Assembly: GCA_963691655.1 (NCBI GenBank)
Contig: OY829329.1
Location: 62,056,852-62,120,851, forward strand
From: Toxonevra muliebris
Taxonomy: Eukaryota > Arthropoda > Insecta > Diptera > Pallopteridae
Direction: 5' to 3'
DNA length: 64,000 bases
The translations under genes were made by a program, and so were the position numbers. Every line of letters starts with the position of its first letter. The first letter of the stretch is position 1. This document shows positions 34,963 to 45,890 of the stretch, piece by piece. The notes beneath the pieces are model-generated. The model saw only the letters and a program-made list of their open reading frames with translations, was not told where the DNA came from and made no database searches.

Positions 34963-36245
34963 AGGAGTGAGATCGAAAAAATCTTAACATATATAAAATT
35001 CAATAATTTTTAAACGGTTGAACTTAGAGTTTTGATTTTTTTTTTTTATTCAATTGATAATATTTTACAAATTACAGAAAAGTATAACTTTTATAGTTCT
35101 AACCACTATTTATGAACACGTGGACCTTTTTTGGTAAGCCTTCCATTAGAGATTTGATAGTTGTTTCAGACACCTTTTTGGAACAGTTTGGAGATGGGCT
35201 CCTTTTAAAATCTTCGATATTTTGGGACACCTTTTTTGTGCTCTTTAAGTTTCTTTTCACAAGAGCCCAATATCTCTCCACTGGTCTTAGCTCCGAACAA
35301 TTGGGAGGATTGGCCTCTCTTGGTACAAAAACTATGTTATTACTTTGATACCACTCCAGAGCTTTCTTGCCGTAGTGACATGATGCCAAATTGGGCCAAA
35401 AATATGTGGACACATTGTGCTCTCTTATGAAAGGAAGAAGTCTTTTTTTCAAACATTCTTTGATGTATATTTCGGTATTTATAGAGCCCACTGTAACAAA
35501 TGACTTGCTTCTTTTGCCGCAACTGCATATAGCTTGCCATAGCAGGAATTTTTTTTAGGAAATTTTGTCTGCTTTTGGATTCTAAATTATTCTTCGACAT
35601 TTTCTCGAGCATCAGCAACGTAAAAATTTTGACCCTGAAGCTGCGTAAAATCTGCCAGTACATACGTTTCGTCGTCCATTATACAACATGAATATTTTTG
35701 TATGAAATTCGATTTTTGCGTCTCAATTTTTTGCAGCATTTCTGTCTGGAACTTTTTGTACTCTGTATGTTTTCAACCCTGCATTGGTTTTAACTTTTCG
35801 CACCAAATAGTCAGAGCACTGGGCTTACCGGTCAGTTTTTCTACCAGAAGTGTTTGGAGATCTTTTCAATATGCTTTCTATTTTCTTGGCTTTCCCAATA
35901 TCATGTGGTCTTTGTTTTCTTCCCAAACCAGGTTTCCTATCGATGGTCAAATTCTACTGAAACTGTTTAATAACATTGGAAACAGTTTGACGGCAGACCT
36001 TCAAATCTTTGGCCAATTTTTTGTAGGACCAAATTGGATTTTTTGGAAATTTTTAATAATTTTAAGACGTACTTCTTTTTCTTCACTCATTTTGATAAAA
36101 CTCACAATAAATAAACATGTTTGTCATTAAAAATAACAATCGACATATTTTTCAAAGATAACTAGATCAAAGAAATTTTTAAATTTTACACCCAAAAAAA
36201 ATTATTAGGTAAAACGTGTGTTAAAATTTTTTCAATCTCACTCCT
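34963..36245 (-). mobile_element. Tc1/mariner-type (ITm) transposon, copy C
   Basis: The element is 1,283 bp with inverted ends AGGAGTGAGATCGAAAAAAT and AGGAGTGAGATTGAAAAAAT and TA on both sides (34,961-34,962 and 36,246-36,247). It shares the full-length structure of copies A and B. Flanking sequence on both sides carries TTTACATAGTTGTTT-type words, so it lies in or beside the array at 36,260-37,060. Confidence 0.95.
35106..36090 (-). pseudogene. ITm DD37E-type transposase, broken (copy C)
   Basis: The start codon is at 36,088-36,090 and the stop at 35,106-35,108. An early frameshift breaks the DNA-binding half. Unlike copies A and B it has no TGA before MDDETY (TGT ATA in place of TGA TTA). 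The second catalytic Asp is Asn here (PNLASCHYG), which would abolish activity in this family. The Glu is kept (PVERYW). There are 37 residues between the two positions because six bases (Leu-Asn in A and B) are absent. An inserted TTTTTTGGTA-like stretch near the C-terminus adds residues before the stop. Confidence 0.88.
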
Positions 36246-36259
36246 TATACTTTAACATT

Positions 36260-37060
36260 ATATTTTTTTTTTTGTATATTTTACATAATTGTTTACATTT
36301 TTTAATATGCACAGTTTTTATTTTTTTTATAATTGTTTACTTTTTTGCACAGCTGTTTATGCTTGCATAGTTTTCTTCTTATTTTATTGAACTGCCGAAA
36401 CTTTATTTAATTTTCGCATAGTTGTCTACATTTTTAATATTATTGTATGCATTTTTACATAGTTTTCTACGTTTTTTACATTATTATCTATATTTATTTT
36501 ACTGTTTTTCATAATTTTTTTTTTTCAGTATTTTCTACACTTTTGACATAGTTTCTTGTATTTCGTACATTGTTGCCTACATTTCTTATCCAAGTGTAGG
36601 TTAATTTTTTACTTGGTTGTGTTTTGAACATCCAAGAGGCCTTCTTTATTTTTAACAGAACTATTTCTATTTTCAATTTATTATCTACATGTTTTGCTTA
36701 ATTCTATTCTCTATATTTTTCAGATTTACTCATTTACATAAATCTTTGGCATATTTTTTTTCATTTCGCATCGTTTTCTACATTTTTGATAATTATTTTA
36801 TTTTCAGCATAATTGTCTACAATTCTTACATTACTTTATATATTTTTTATGTAATTGTTTATATTTTTTTTTTCATATTTTATCTAAACATCTATATATT
36901 TTATATAGTTTTCTACATTTTTGACAAAATGTTTTGTGTTTTTGTGTATTGTTGTCTTAATTCCTTGCACAGTTGTCTATATTGTCTACATATCTTTCAG
37001 CATTGTCTACATTGCTTAAATGATTATCTACTCTTTGCCTACATCAGAGTATAAATATGA
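36260..37060. repeat. Degenerate array, words TTGTCTACATTTTTACATAG
   Basis: Imperfect T-rich units of about 15-22 bp with the words TTGTCTACATT, TTTTCTACATTTTTGACA and ACATAGTTTTCTAC. A weaker continuation lies at 37,175-37,250. Its words are the reverse complement of those in the array at 26,490-27,360. A 121-codon frame (36,689-37,054) is a Phe/Tyr/Ile repeat product. Confidence 0.85.
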
Positions 37061-37250
37061 TTTCGACTTACTCTGCTTGAGATTTTTGTATAGGTTGAGT
37101 TGTTGCTGTTCTTTAAGCGAAAAGAAAACCAAATAGTGCAATGTGAATTTCTATAGTATAGTTATATTTTTTACAAAGCTGCAAACATTTTCTACCAATG
37201 TCTTTATATTGTCTACATTGTTGATATTATTATCTACATTTTTTTTACAC

Positions 37251-40019
37251 CAAAGTGTAAGCAACTTAAAAATACACGAATCTGATTAACTTGAGATGGT
37301 AAATTCTACAATCTTGTGGATTTTCGTGACATTTGTGTGGTAGAAAACAAATTACTAAGCTCCAGAGCGGAAAAGTTTAATAATTTTTTAAGCTTTAGTA
37401 AAATTAGATTCAAATATAAAATAATTATGAATTATAACTGAAAATGTTAAAGGTATCGCGAAAATGCTTTTGACTTCAAATTTTCCTTCAAATTCCAAAG
37501 TATTCCCAATACAATATCATCTTTCATATACATACATTTTTACTTACATACATATACCGTTACATACTTTTAAAAATTCCATCAAAATATAACAGTAACA
37601 AAACAATTCCTAGCGGCTACAAATGCCTTTTTTATTTTATGATTATACGCTCTCGCATACGCAAAAAGGGGAGTAAAAAAAAAAAAACAAAAAACAAGAA
37701 GGTGAAAAATAAAGAGTCGGAAAAAGTCCAAAAAGCGTTCATGGTTCTCATATTCCCAAAGCAGTAATTTCATTTTATTACCAATGGGGGGAGGGGGTGA
37801 TCAGCAGCAGAAGGTTTTCACTTCGCTTTGTTTTCGTCCTTTATATTTTTGGGAATTTAGCTATGTACCAACACCTTTTACTTTTATATTGAATGAAGCG
37901 GAGATAGAAAAGAGAGAGAACGGGAGAACGATACACTTTGCTAAATGGCTGGAAAAAATATTTCATATTTGTCTTGTCTTTAAAAAAGAGAACAGGAAAA
38001 TGTGTTCGTTCTTAAATTTTTGCAAAACATATTTGTAATCATATCATGAGAGAAAGTAAAATTTATTCAAAACTATGAATCAATGTTACGTATACGCCAT
38101 GGTATACAAATTTTCAAAACGATTGAAATTCTTAAATAAATTTTTAATGAAACACTTTTATTTATACAAAATGTTCACGCACGTGAAAAGAAATTTCTTG
38201 TGGTTTTTTGGGTTAAACATTTTTTCAATTTAAATTTCAATTAAGTCGTATAGGAAAAAATAAACAGAAGAAAAAGCAAGCGAGAGAGCGATGAATTAAT
38301 TACAGCCAAACACTTTCAGTTTCAAAAGATTTCCTCGTTTTTATGTTTTTCTGTTTTATTTTTTCCGAAAATCCAAAACATTTAAAGACTAATTGCATTT
38401 TTTTTTTGTTTGTGTGTAAATGTATGTATGCTTAGCTTTTTCTTTACATCTTTTTAAGCAAATGCATATACAAATTCTCAGTACATGTGCACTTACATTT
38501 TTATTTCATTTAAAAAAAAAAAAGACAGAAATTTCTATATGTTTCAACGATGTTTTTCTTTTATGCAATTTTCTTTATGCAATTCTGTTTTGTTTTTTTT
38601 CATTTCTATATACCTGTATATTTTTTTGTGTATTGTTAAATATTTTTTTAACCCAATTTTATTTGCTTGCCGCTGCAATTTTTGTATAAACGATGCGAGG
38701 TTAAAAAAAAAATCATAATAATACAACAGCCTTCTGTATATCATCTCATAATATACATAGAAATATGACATGCATGCCAACATACAGGTATATACAAAAA
38801 TATAGCTACAACAGCAACAACAACAACAACAACTTCAACATAAATAAATAAAAGTATGAATATTCTTTTTATAGACACACCCAGGTGGAGAAAGATTTGA
38901 GATACTAACTATATGTTTACGTTTGGCATTTCATGTGGTTGAGCTATGTATTTATTTGGTATACATATATACATTATTAGAAAATGACCAAGCAATCGCT
39001 ATTATTAAGCATTTACTAAAGCCTTTCGGAGTGGCAGAAATGGATTATTCGTGTATTTTGATGATTCTGTGAAATTACTCAACACATTTAATTTTTTTGA
39101 CCTCTTATCCTTCAAGTTTCTGGTAGGTAAGTAGGTAGTAGCTGCTCCAATGATAACACTGTTCTACAAATAGAAGCTTTTGAAAACGAGCAGAAAATAA
39201 CTTGAGAAAAAAAAAATTTTTTGAACCTGGCTCAGGAACGGCTCAGCGTCAAGGTGCCTAATGGCACCGCTAGGCATTACTAGGTTAAGCTAACAACGAG
39301 ATAAAAGTGAACGATGATAACGAGGATGAAAAAATTACGAAAAAATAAATTAATTAAAAAATAAAAAATTTTTAAAGTTAAAAAATAAAAAAAAAATCGA
39401 AAGTATTTTTTTTTTGTAAAAATGGATGTTTTGATGAAAAAAATATGAACTACATTTTTTTTTTTTTTTTTTTTAATTTTAAAAATTTTGATGTCAATAA
39501 ATTGTGACGTAGCAGAGCAAAACGGACCATAGTGCAACTAAGTGCATTTGTCCCGTCTCTGCTCATTTTTGGCTGTTGAACAGTGCAACATAGAAAACTA
39601 ATTTTTATATGAAATTATAAGAGTATTTAAAGTTTTCTCTTTTAGCTTACGAGTTAGTTTCAACAATTTGATAACCTGATCTTAACAAGAGATTGAGAAA
39701 CATGCCTGTCATAAATCAAGTTCAGTGCAAAGTATGGAATAGATTTAAGTAAATATCAAATATTAGTAACTTATATAGGATATTGAAAGATTAAAAACTA
39801 TAACTAAGATCACTGATGAGGAATTGTGGCGATTTCCGAATCGGTCGTCTGATTTGCCCGTATCTATATAAATTGTTGTTGTGATGACTACATTTCTTCA
39901 TTAAGCCTGTTTATATACAACTTCAAATAACTAAATTAGCACGAACTTAAGTCATGACTTTGAAAATTACCCTCTACATTTCATAGTTTCTTAAAAACTA
40001 CCATTAAGTAAATATCGTT
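37251..40019. other. AT-rich spacer
   Basis: No gene is recognised. Notable small features are the motif GTTACGTATACGCCATGGT at 38,085-38,103 (also near 44,861 and 48,179), (CAA)n at 38,810-38,838, and T runs at 39,455-39,475. A short GC-rich block at 39,225-39,285 (CTGGCTCAGGAACGGCTCAG, GGTGCCTAATGGCACC) could be the end of an unidentified element. Confidence 0.5.
38085..38103 (+). repeat. GTTACGTATACGCC motif, occurrence 1
   Basis: GTTACGTATACGCCATGGT. A near-identical word occurs at 44,861-44,879 (+) and, inverted, at 48,161-48,179. Fourteen shared bases at three sites in 64 kb are not expected by chance. The motif is possibly the tip of a transposon terminal repeat. Confidence 0.6.
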
Positions 40020-40622
40020 GTTGGCATATATTTTTTTTACAATTTTGACAACGTTTTAATGATTTCTATTTATTTTACAATATTGTAGGCGTACTTTTTA
40101 CTGTTTTTAGCATAGTTTTCGATATGATTTGAATATTATCGTCATAGATTTAATGTTTTGTATAGTTTTTGGTAATGCTTTTAATAGAACTGATATACTT
40201 TTTTATGTTTTTTACATTTTTGATGTAGTTCTCAACAATTTCTACATTCTTTATCGATGTTGTCTACATTAAATTTAAGACAATTTTTATGTATCTTAAG
40301 GTTTCATACTTTTTTGAAATAAGTTTTGGTGTTTTCTAAATAATGCTTAATGTTGCTGAGATAATTTTCATCATTTCCGTCGTCATTTTAGATCATATCT
40401 ATATTATCGACATGGTTGTAGCCATTGTCTACATGCTGTCTATACCGAAATGTAGAAAACTCAGAAATCAGCGAGTTTTGCAGACCTTATGATCAACACT
40501 TATTGATTATGTAAAATGTTTTCATGTCTTTTTATTTGTCAAATAGTTTTCGATATTATTGACATAGTTCTCAATGTTTTTTTTTTTTTTTTAAATTTTG
40601 ACATTTCCGATGTGCTTTATGT
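40020..40622. repeat. Degenerate array, words TTTTTGACATAGTTCTC / TTGTCTACATT, left part
   Basis: Loose units resembling the array at 36,260-37,060 (GTTTTCGATATTATTGACATAG, TTGTCTACATT). It is interrupted by the TIR element at 40,623. Confidence 0.65.
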
Positions 40623-41308
40623 ATGTAGTTTGGTGTTCCGGCCTAATTATTAAGGGTTTTTTCGAAAAATTTTTATTATAAAAAAATAAAATACAATCGT
40701 TCCAATTTTTGTATATGTTATGATTGACATCTTTAACTGTACAAAAAAATTTTTTCGTGTTTCTTTTACGATATTTTTTTAGTATTTTTTACGTTCAAAT
40801 TGGACACCTAAAAAAAAGGTGTGTGGCTGGCCCGGGCGGTTACGGCATTTGAAGTCATCTGAGACAAGAAATTTAAATAGAGTAATGTTCTGTAGAATTG
40901 TCATTCTGGCAGGAGGTAGATTTAAACATTTTTATTAAAAAATAACAAAATGTCAGACTTCCAAAAAAAAAAAAAAAATTAAAAAATCTCGATTTTTTGT
41001 TTGTTGAAAATCGGGATAAAAAATAGGAAATAATGCTTATGAATAAACAATTCTACTACATGTAAGAGTCATTGGTATGTAGGATAACACATTCAAATTT
41101 CAGCTTAATCGGTTTTATAGAATTTCGGGCCGATCCAAAAAACGTTGTTTCGGGAAAAACGCTTTTAAAATTTTAACATCACATACAGTTTAGTTAACAA
41201 GCGCTCACGACTATGTGCTAAAACTTCGTTAATATTTTGAGTTTTGTATTTTTGAAATATATAATAAAAAACAAATTGATTTTTTGAAACTCGAACACCA
41301 GACTACAT
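40623..41308. mobile_element. 686-bp TIR element (MITE candidate)
   Basis: The left end is ATGTAGTTTGGTGTTC and the reverse-complemented right end is ATGTAGTCTGGTGTTC, 15 of 16 matching. The inside is unrelated to the array on either side, contains a GC-rich GGCTGGCCCGGGCGGTTACG word near 40,826, and has no coding. A target duplication is not clear. The superfamily is not assigned. Confidence 0.55.
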
Positions 41309-41613
41309 CCTTATAATTCTTTTTATTGATAGTTTTTTAGTTACATTTTTTATGCTTCTCTAATTATTTTGAAAAGTAACGAGAAAAATTAACTTTGTTT
41401 TTCGTAAGTTTTCCAAAAATGTGTACAATATTTTTTGCCTTTATATCTACATTTTTTACCTACACAATTTTTATTTGATGTGTCGTCATCTGCTGTGTCT
41501 TATGTTCATATGTTTTGTTTTCTTCATTCTCATTTTCTTTTGATTTTTCTTGATATTTTGCTTTCTTTATACACATCATTCAAATCTTTTGTTTTCTACG
41601 TCCATATTATCTA
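41309..41613. repeat. Degenerate array, words TTTTCTACGTCCATATT, left part
   Basis: A short T-rich array (TTTTCTACGTCCATATTATC at 41,592-41,611) resumed on the other side of Helitron copy 3. Its unit is the reverse complement of the array at 45,140-45,890. Confidence 0.6.
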
Positions 41614-43019
41614 CTAGCTGACCCGGCAGACGTTGTTCTGCCCTTTCTACGAAGAAGCGACAAAATTGAAGCTTATTTCAATGAAGAAGACGAAGTTTCT
41701 TGGAGTTTAAAATTAAACATTGGTAATGACAATTCAAGCTTAAAGGACGTACATTGAATTTGGTAAAAACTCAAGATTTAAAAATGAGGCATCAAAATTG
41801 GCATTTTAAAACTATTTAATTTGCCGACCGTTTTAGAAGTTATATCTAATTCCAAAAACTATTTAAAAATATGGACCCATTTGCTATTTATTATAAAAAT
41901 AGAATTCATTGCAGCGCCACCTATCGGATTTTAAAATCCGGTATTGACAAATAATACTTCTATACTAAGATATCCCATAATGAAAATTCAGGGTATATGG
42001 AAGATGTCATACCCCCTTTGTCAACCCACCATATTTTTGTTGTATATATTTCAGGGCGCTCTATATTCATATCAAAGACCATTCTTGAAATTATTTAAAA
42101 ATTTGAACCAATTTCATATTTATTATAAATATAGAATTTGTTACAGCGACACCTATCGGATTTTAAGATAGTTAGGCAGGTTCTTAAGATATTTCATAAA
42201 GTAGTCGAAATAATAGTACAAAAAGGAATGGAAAAAGTAGTAGAAAATAGGAGCAAAAAAGTTGATACAAATAGTAGTAGAAAAGGTAGTAGGAAAAAGA
42301 ATAGAAAATTGTATTACAAATTGTTGTAAAGAAGTAGTAAAACCGTGGCAGAAAAATAGTTACAGTAAAAGATAGTAGTAGAAAAAAACTGTAAAAAGTA
42401 GTAAAAACTAGTAGTGAAAAATAGTAGAAAGTAGTAGTAGAAAATAAAAAAAAATGTATTAAAAAAGTTGGAGAAAAAAAGTACTAAAATAGTAGTAGAA
42501 AAAATTGGTTCAAAAAGTAATAGAAAATAAAAAAAATTTGAAGAAAAAAAGAAATTTAAAAGCAGTAGAAAATAGTACTAAAAATAGTAGTAGAATTAGT
42601 AGTAGAATTAGTAGTAGAGATAGTAGTAGAAAATAAAAGTAAAGCATGGCGGCATACCCACCAATCCAACAAACTGAAAGAATTAATATTTTAGTACCTT
42701 ATCATAAATGCCTCCTAAGATATCATATAATCGAAATTCAGGTTGTATGGAAGGTGCCACGCTCCCTTTGTCAATCCCACCCATATTTTTGTTGTAGCAT
42801 GGCATTGTCAATTCTCGTTATTGTACCAAATTTCTGTACTGTGCTATAAATTGTTCTTGAGATATACCCAAAAAACTATTAAAAATGCCATTATGAATAG
42901 CTATGTTTCGTCCTCCCGCCCAAGAAAATATATTCTGGAAATATGGCTTCGATCGGCCAAGTCGTTCAGAAGTTATACGTCTACATACACACAAAACTCT
43001 ACGATAATATATAGAAAGA
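41614..43019 (-). mobile_element. Non-autonomous Helitron, copy 3
   Basis: Read on the minus strand it begins TCTTTCTATATATTATCG after an A and ends GCCGGGTCAGCTAG before a T. A perfect hairpin lies next to the end (GGCAGA / TCTGCC, 41,626-41,643). The insertion is A|T as expected. It holds one long TAGTAGAAAA array (about 42,200-42,640) and two copies of the GCGCCACCTATCGG / GCGACACCTATCGG block. It therefore derives from the duplicated form seen in copy 2 but has lost one array. It is inserted in the TTTTCTACGTCC array. There is no coding. Confidence 0.78.
42195..42645. repeat. TAGTAGAAAA-type array inside Helitron copy 3
   Basis: Imperfect TAGTAGAAAA units, as in the other two Helitrons. 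The A-run lengths and interspersed ATTAGTAGTAG differ from copy 1. Confidence 0.85.
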
Positions 43020-43350
43020 TTTTTTGCATTTCAATTTTTTTTTTTTCTTCTTCGCTTCTTCCAGTTTCTACGGACGTTTTCTACGTCAGCATTTTTTTCT
43101 ATTGCTTTGTACCTCAGCATCTGCCGAATATCTCTTTGACTTCGGTTGACTTCATCTTCGGGTTTTCAGATTCAGGTGCCTCTATTTTCTGATTTTTGTA
43201 TCTATTTGTGCTGTTTTCTATATCAAAATAATCCTCATTTTCTGTTTAGAATATGAACTTACTATATCCGCATCTTCTGTTTTCTACTTCCACAGTTTTC
43301 TTACGTCCATATCTTTTATGTTCTACATCCGCATCTTCTGTTTCTCGAGT
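43020..43350. repeat. Degenerate array, words TTTTCTACGTCC / CATCTTCTGTTTTC, right part
   Basis: Continuation of the array split by Helitron copy 3, with GTTTTCTACTTCCAC, TTACGTCCATATCTTTTATG and CGCATCTTCTGTTT words. Confidence 0.7.
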
Positions 43351-45139
43351 CGTCTTTTACTCTCTGGGAACAGTCTCACTTACATACACTGACACTCTTA
43401 TGCGTGCACTCACTCACACGTTATTTATTTGAAACGTTAAAAACAGAAAAATTCAACAGAAATTCATGATTACGTTTTAGGTTATTTTTTTTTTTTTATT
43501 ATTTATTTTTAGGGCGTGTATTTGTGTATTTTTTTTAATGCCTGTTTTTATTTATAGAACTTGGCGCTGGCAGCATATATTTTTCAAAAAATGAAAACCC
43601 ATTTTATTTATATTTATTTTGTAATAAAATACTTTACCATGTACAAATATGGAATAGCATAACAATACAAACAAACAAACAAAAACTTGTTAAAATCCAC
43701 ACATGCTATCTTTTTTCAAACTAATTAATAGCGAATTGCATAAATTTTTTATGTTTGCTTGTTGATTTTAAGTTTAAACCTTTCGTCAGCAATTTGCTAC
43801 AATAAATGTGCTTTACCACATAAATATCTTTCAAAAGCTTTCAGTGTTGCACCACTCATTCACTCACTCACTATTTACAAGAATCATAAATGTCCAAATG
43901 TATTTTACTTACTTTGTGAACTGCATGTATTGCAAATGTAGTTCCTGCAATTTTCTACAGTTGTTAGCTTTGTTAAGGAGCAATGTTGAATATGTTGCAA
44001 CTTCCTGCTGCATGTACATATAAGTGTAACTCAAAAAAAAAAAAAAAAGGAAGAAAGGAAGAAATTGTTGTATTAGCTATTATCATTGAAAAAAAAGGAA
44101 AAAATATACAAGTGTATGTTTTCCGAGAAAATTACCAACACAAAACATAAAAGCATGACGACAACGACAACACTCAAGACAAAGCAAATAAGAAATCTAT
44201 GTAGCGTACGAAGCAAGGAAAAAGCAAAATTGCAAACAAAATGAAATTGTTCATTATTACTTTTTTTTTTTTTGATTATTCTTGTTGTTTTTTATTTATA
44301 CAATTGTATTCATGCACATATGTATGCCATGAAAAAACACAACCACACACTCACACACGCTTGCACTGTATGCCATTATTTTGTCACAGCATAGCACTCG
44401 TGCTGTACACACGCCTCCGCTGCCAGTTTCCTCTACACCAAAAATTGCATGCTATTTGGTTTTTTTTGCTTGTTTTGTTTTGTTGTCGTTTTGTTTGTTA
44501 TTATGCATATATGAAATTTCTTACATTTTATTTTATTGTTTTTTTTTTCTCTTCCTTTCTTGATTTTATTTTTGTAGATTTTTTTCTCTTTTGTTCTGCT
44601 TTTCGTTAGGAGTTCAAAGTGGCATCATTTATATGCATTCTACATGCAATTTAAAAATTTAATTGCATTTCTTACCGGGCACTCACATTTCCTTTTTTCA
44701 TTCTTTGTTGTTTTTGTTCTCTAGTTGCAATGTGGTTTAGTGTTTAAAGTTTATGGTTTAAATTTGTAGTATTTATTATTTACACATTTATTTATTTATT
44801 TTTGAATTGTCCTTTTTAAAATCTACTTATTAATTTGAAACCATCATTCAATTAAATAATGTTACGTATACGCCGCGGTGAACATTTTAGTACAGGCAAA
44901 TTTTTGTTGAATTAAAATTTAAAGTAATTGAATGGATTTCTTCTCCTACTTTGACTCCAAAGTAGTGACTGCATAAATTTTGAAATAATTGTTCTTATTT
45001 AATATTCTCAAATCTCTTTTTTCAAAGAATGTATGAATGTTCCAGGTATGGCCATCCCTGTGCTGGAAAAAACAGGTTTTTGAGATAAATCTCCCCCTCC
45101 TGCTCTTTTGTTGAGCTAGTGGTCAGAATTAGTCAAGTT
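43351..45139. other. AT-rich spacer
   Basis: No gene is recognised. It has short CACTCACTCACAC-type runs at 43,400-43,420 and 43,855-43,870, A runs near 44,032-44,048, T runs near 44,262-44,272, and the second GTTACGTATACGCC motif at 44,861-44,879. Confidence 0.5.
44861..44879 (+). repeat. GTTACGTATACGCC motif, occurrence 2
   Basis: GTTACGTATACGCCGCGGT, the same orientation as at 38,085 and inverted relative to 48,161. Together with the third site it could bound a 3.3-kb segment. Confidence 0.55.
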
Positions 45140-45890
45140 TGTTTGTTTGAAAGCAGAAGATGGGCACGCAGAAAAAAGAAAATGCGGGAGTAAAAGTAAA
45201 AGTAAGAAAAAGCCAGACGTAGAAAAAAGAAAAGGCGGATGTAGAAAACAGAAAATGGCGGTGTAGAAAATAAAAAAACGTGCAAGTAGAAAATGTAATA
45301 TGTGGACATAGAAAAAAAAGTAGAAAACAGAAATTGAAGATGTAGAAAACAAAGAATGCCTATGTAGAAACCAAAAATTATAAGCACAGAAAACATAAGT
45401 GTCGGATGTAGAAATCATAAGTTGCGAACATGGAAAGTAAAAGATATGGAAGTAGAAAATAGAAACTGTGGACGTAGAAAATAGAAAATATGGACGTAGA
45501 AAACAGAAAATGTGGACGTAGAAAATAGAAAATGTGACATAGAAAACAGAAAATGTTACGTAGAAAACAGAAAATGTTACGTAGAAAATAGAAAATGTGA
45601 CGTAGAAAATAGAAAATGTGGATGTAGAAAACGGAGAATGTTTACATAGAAACTCTAAAATGTGGACGTGGAAAATAGAACTTGTTGATATAAAAATCTA
45701 AAAAAGGTATTGGCTTAGAAAACAGAAAATGCAGACGTAAAACTAAAAATATGGACAAAGAAAACAGAAAATGCGGACATGAAAAATAAAAGATGTGGGC
45801 GGTGAAAAAAATGTTGACATAGAAAAAAGAAAAAATAGACGTAGAAAATAAAATATGCGAATGTAGAAAATATAAAAACCATAGATGTAC
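45140..45890. repeat. Degenerate array, unit near GTAGAAAATAGAAAATGTGGAC
   Basis: About 750 bp of units around 20-22 bp, best preserved at 45,420-45,620 (ACGTAGAAAACAGAAAATGT). Its sequence is the reverse complement of the arrays flanking Helitron copy 3, roughly 2-4 kb away. Two overlapping minus-strand frames (45,116-45,418) are Phe/Leu/Ser repeat products. Confidence 0.9.

Noticed and set aside
42743..43192. A 149-codon + strand open frame
   Set aside because: It begins inside Helitron copy 3 and runs into the array beyond it, so it joins two unrelated sequences.
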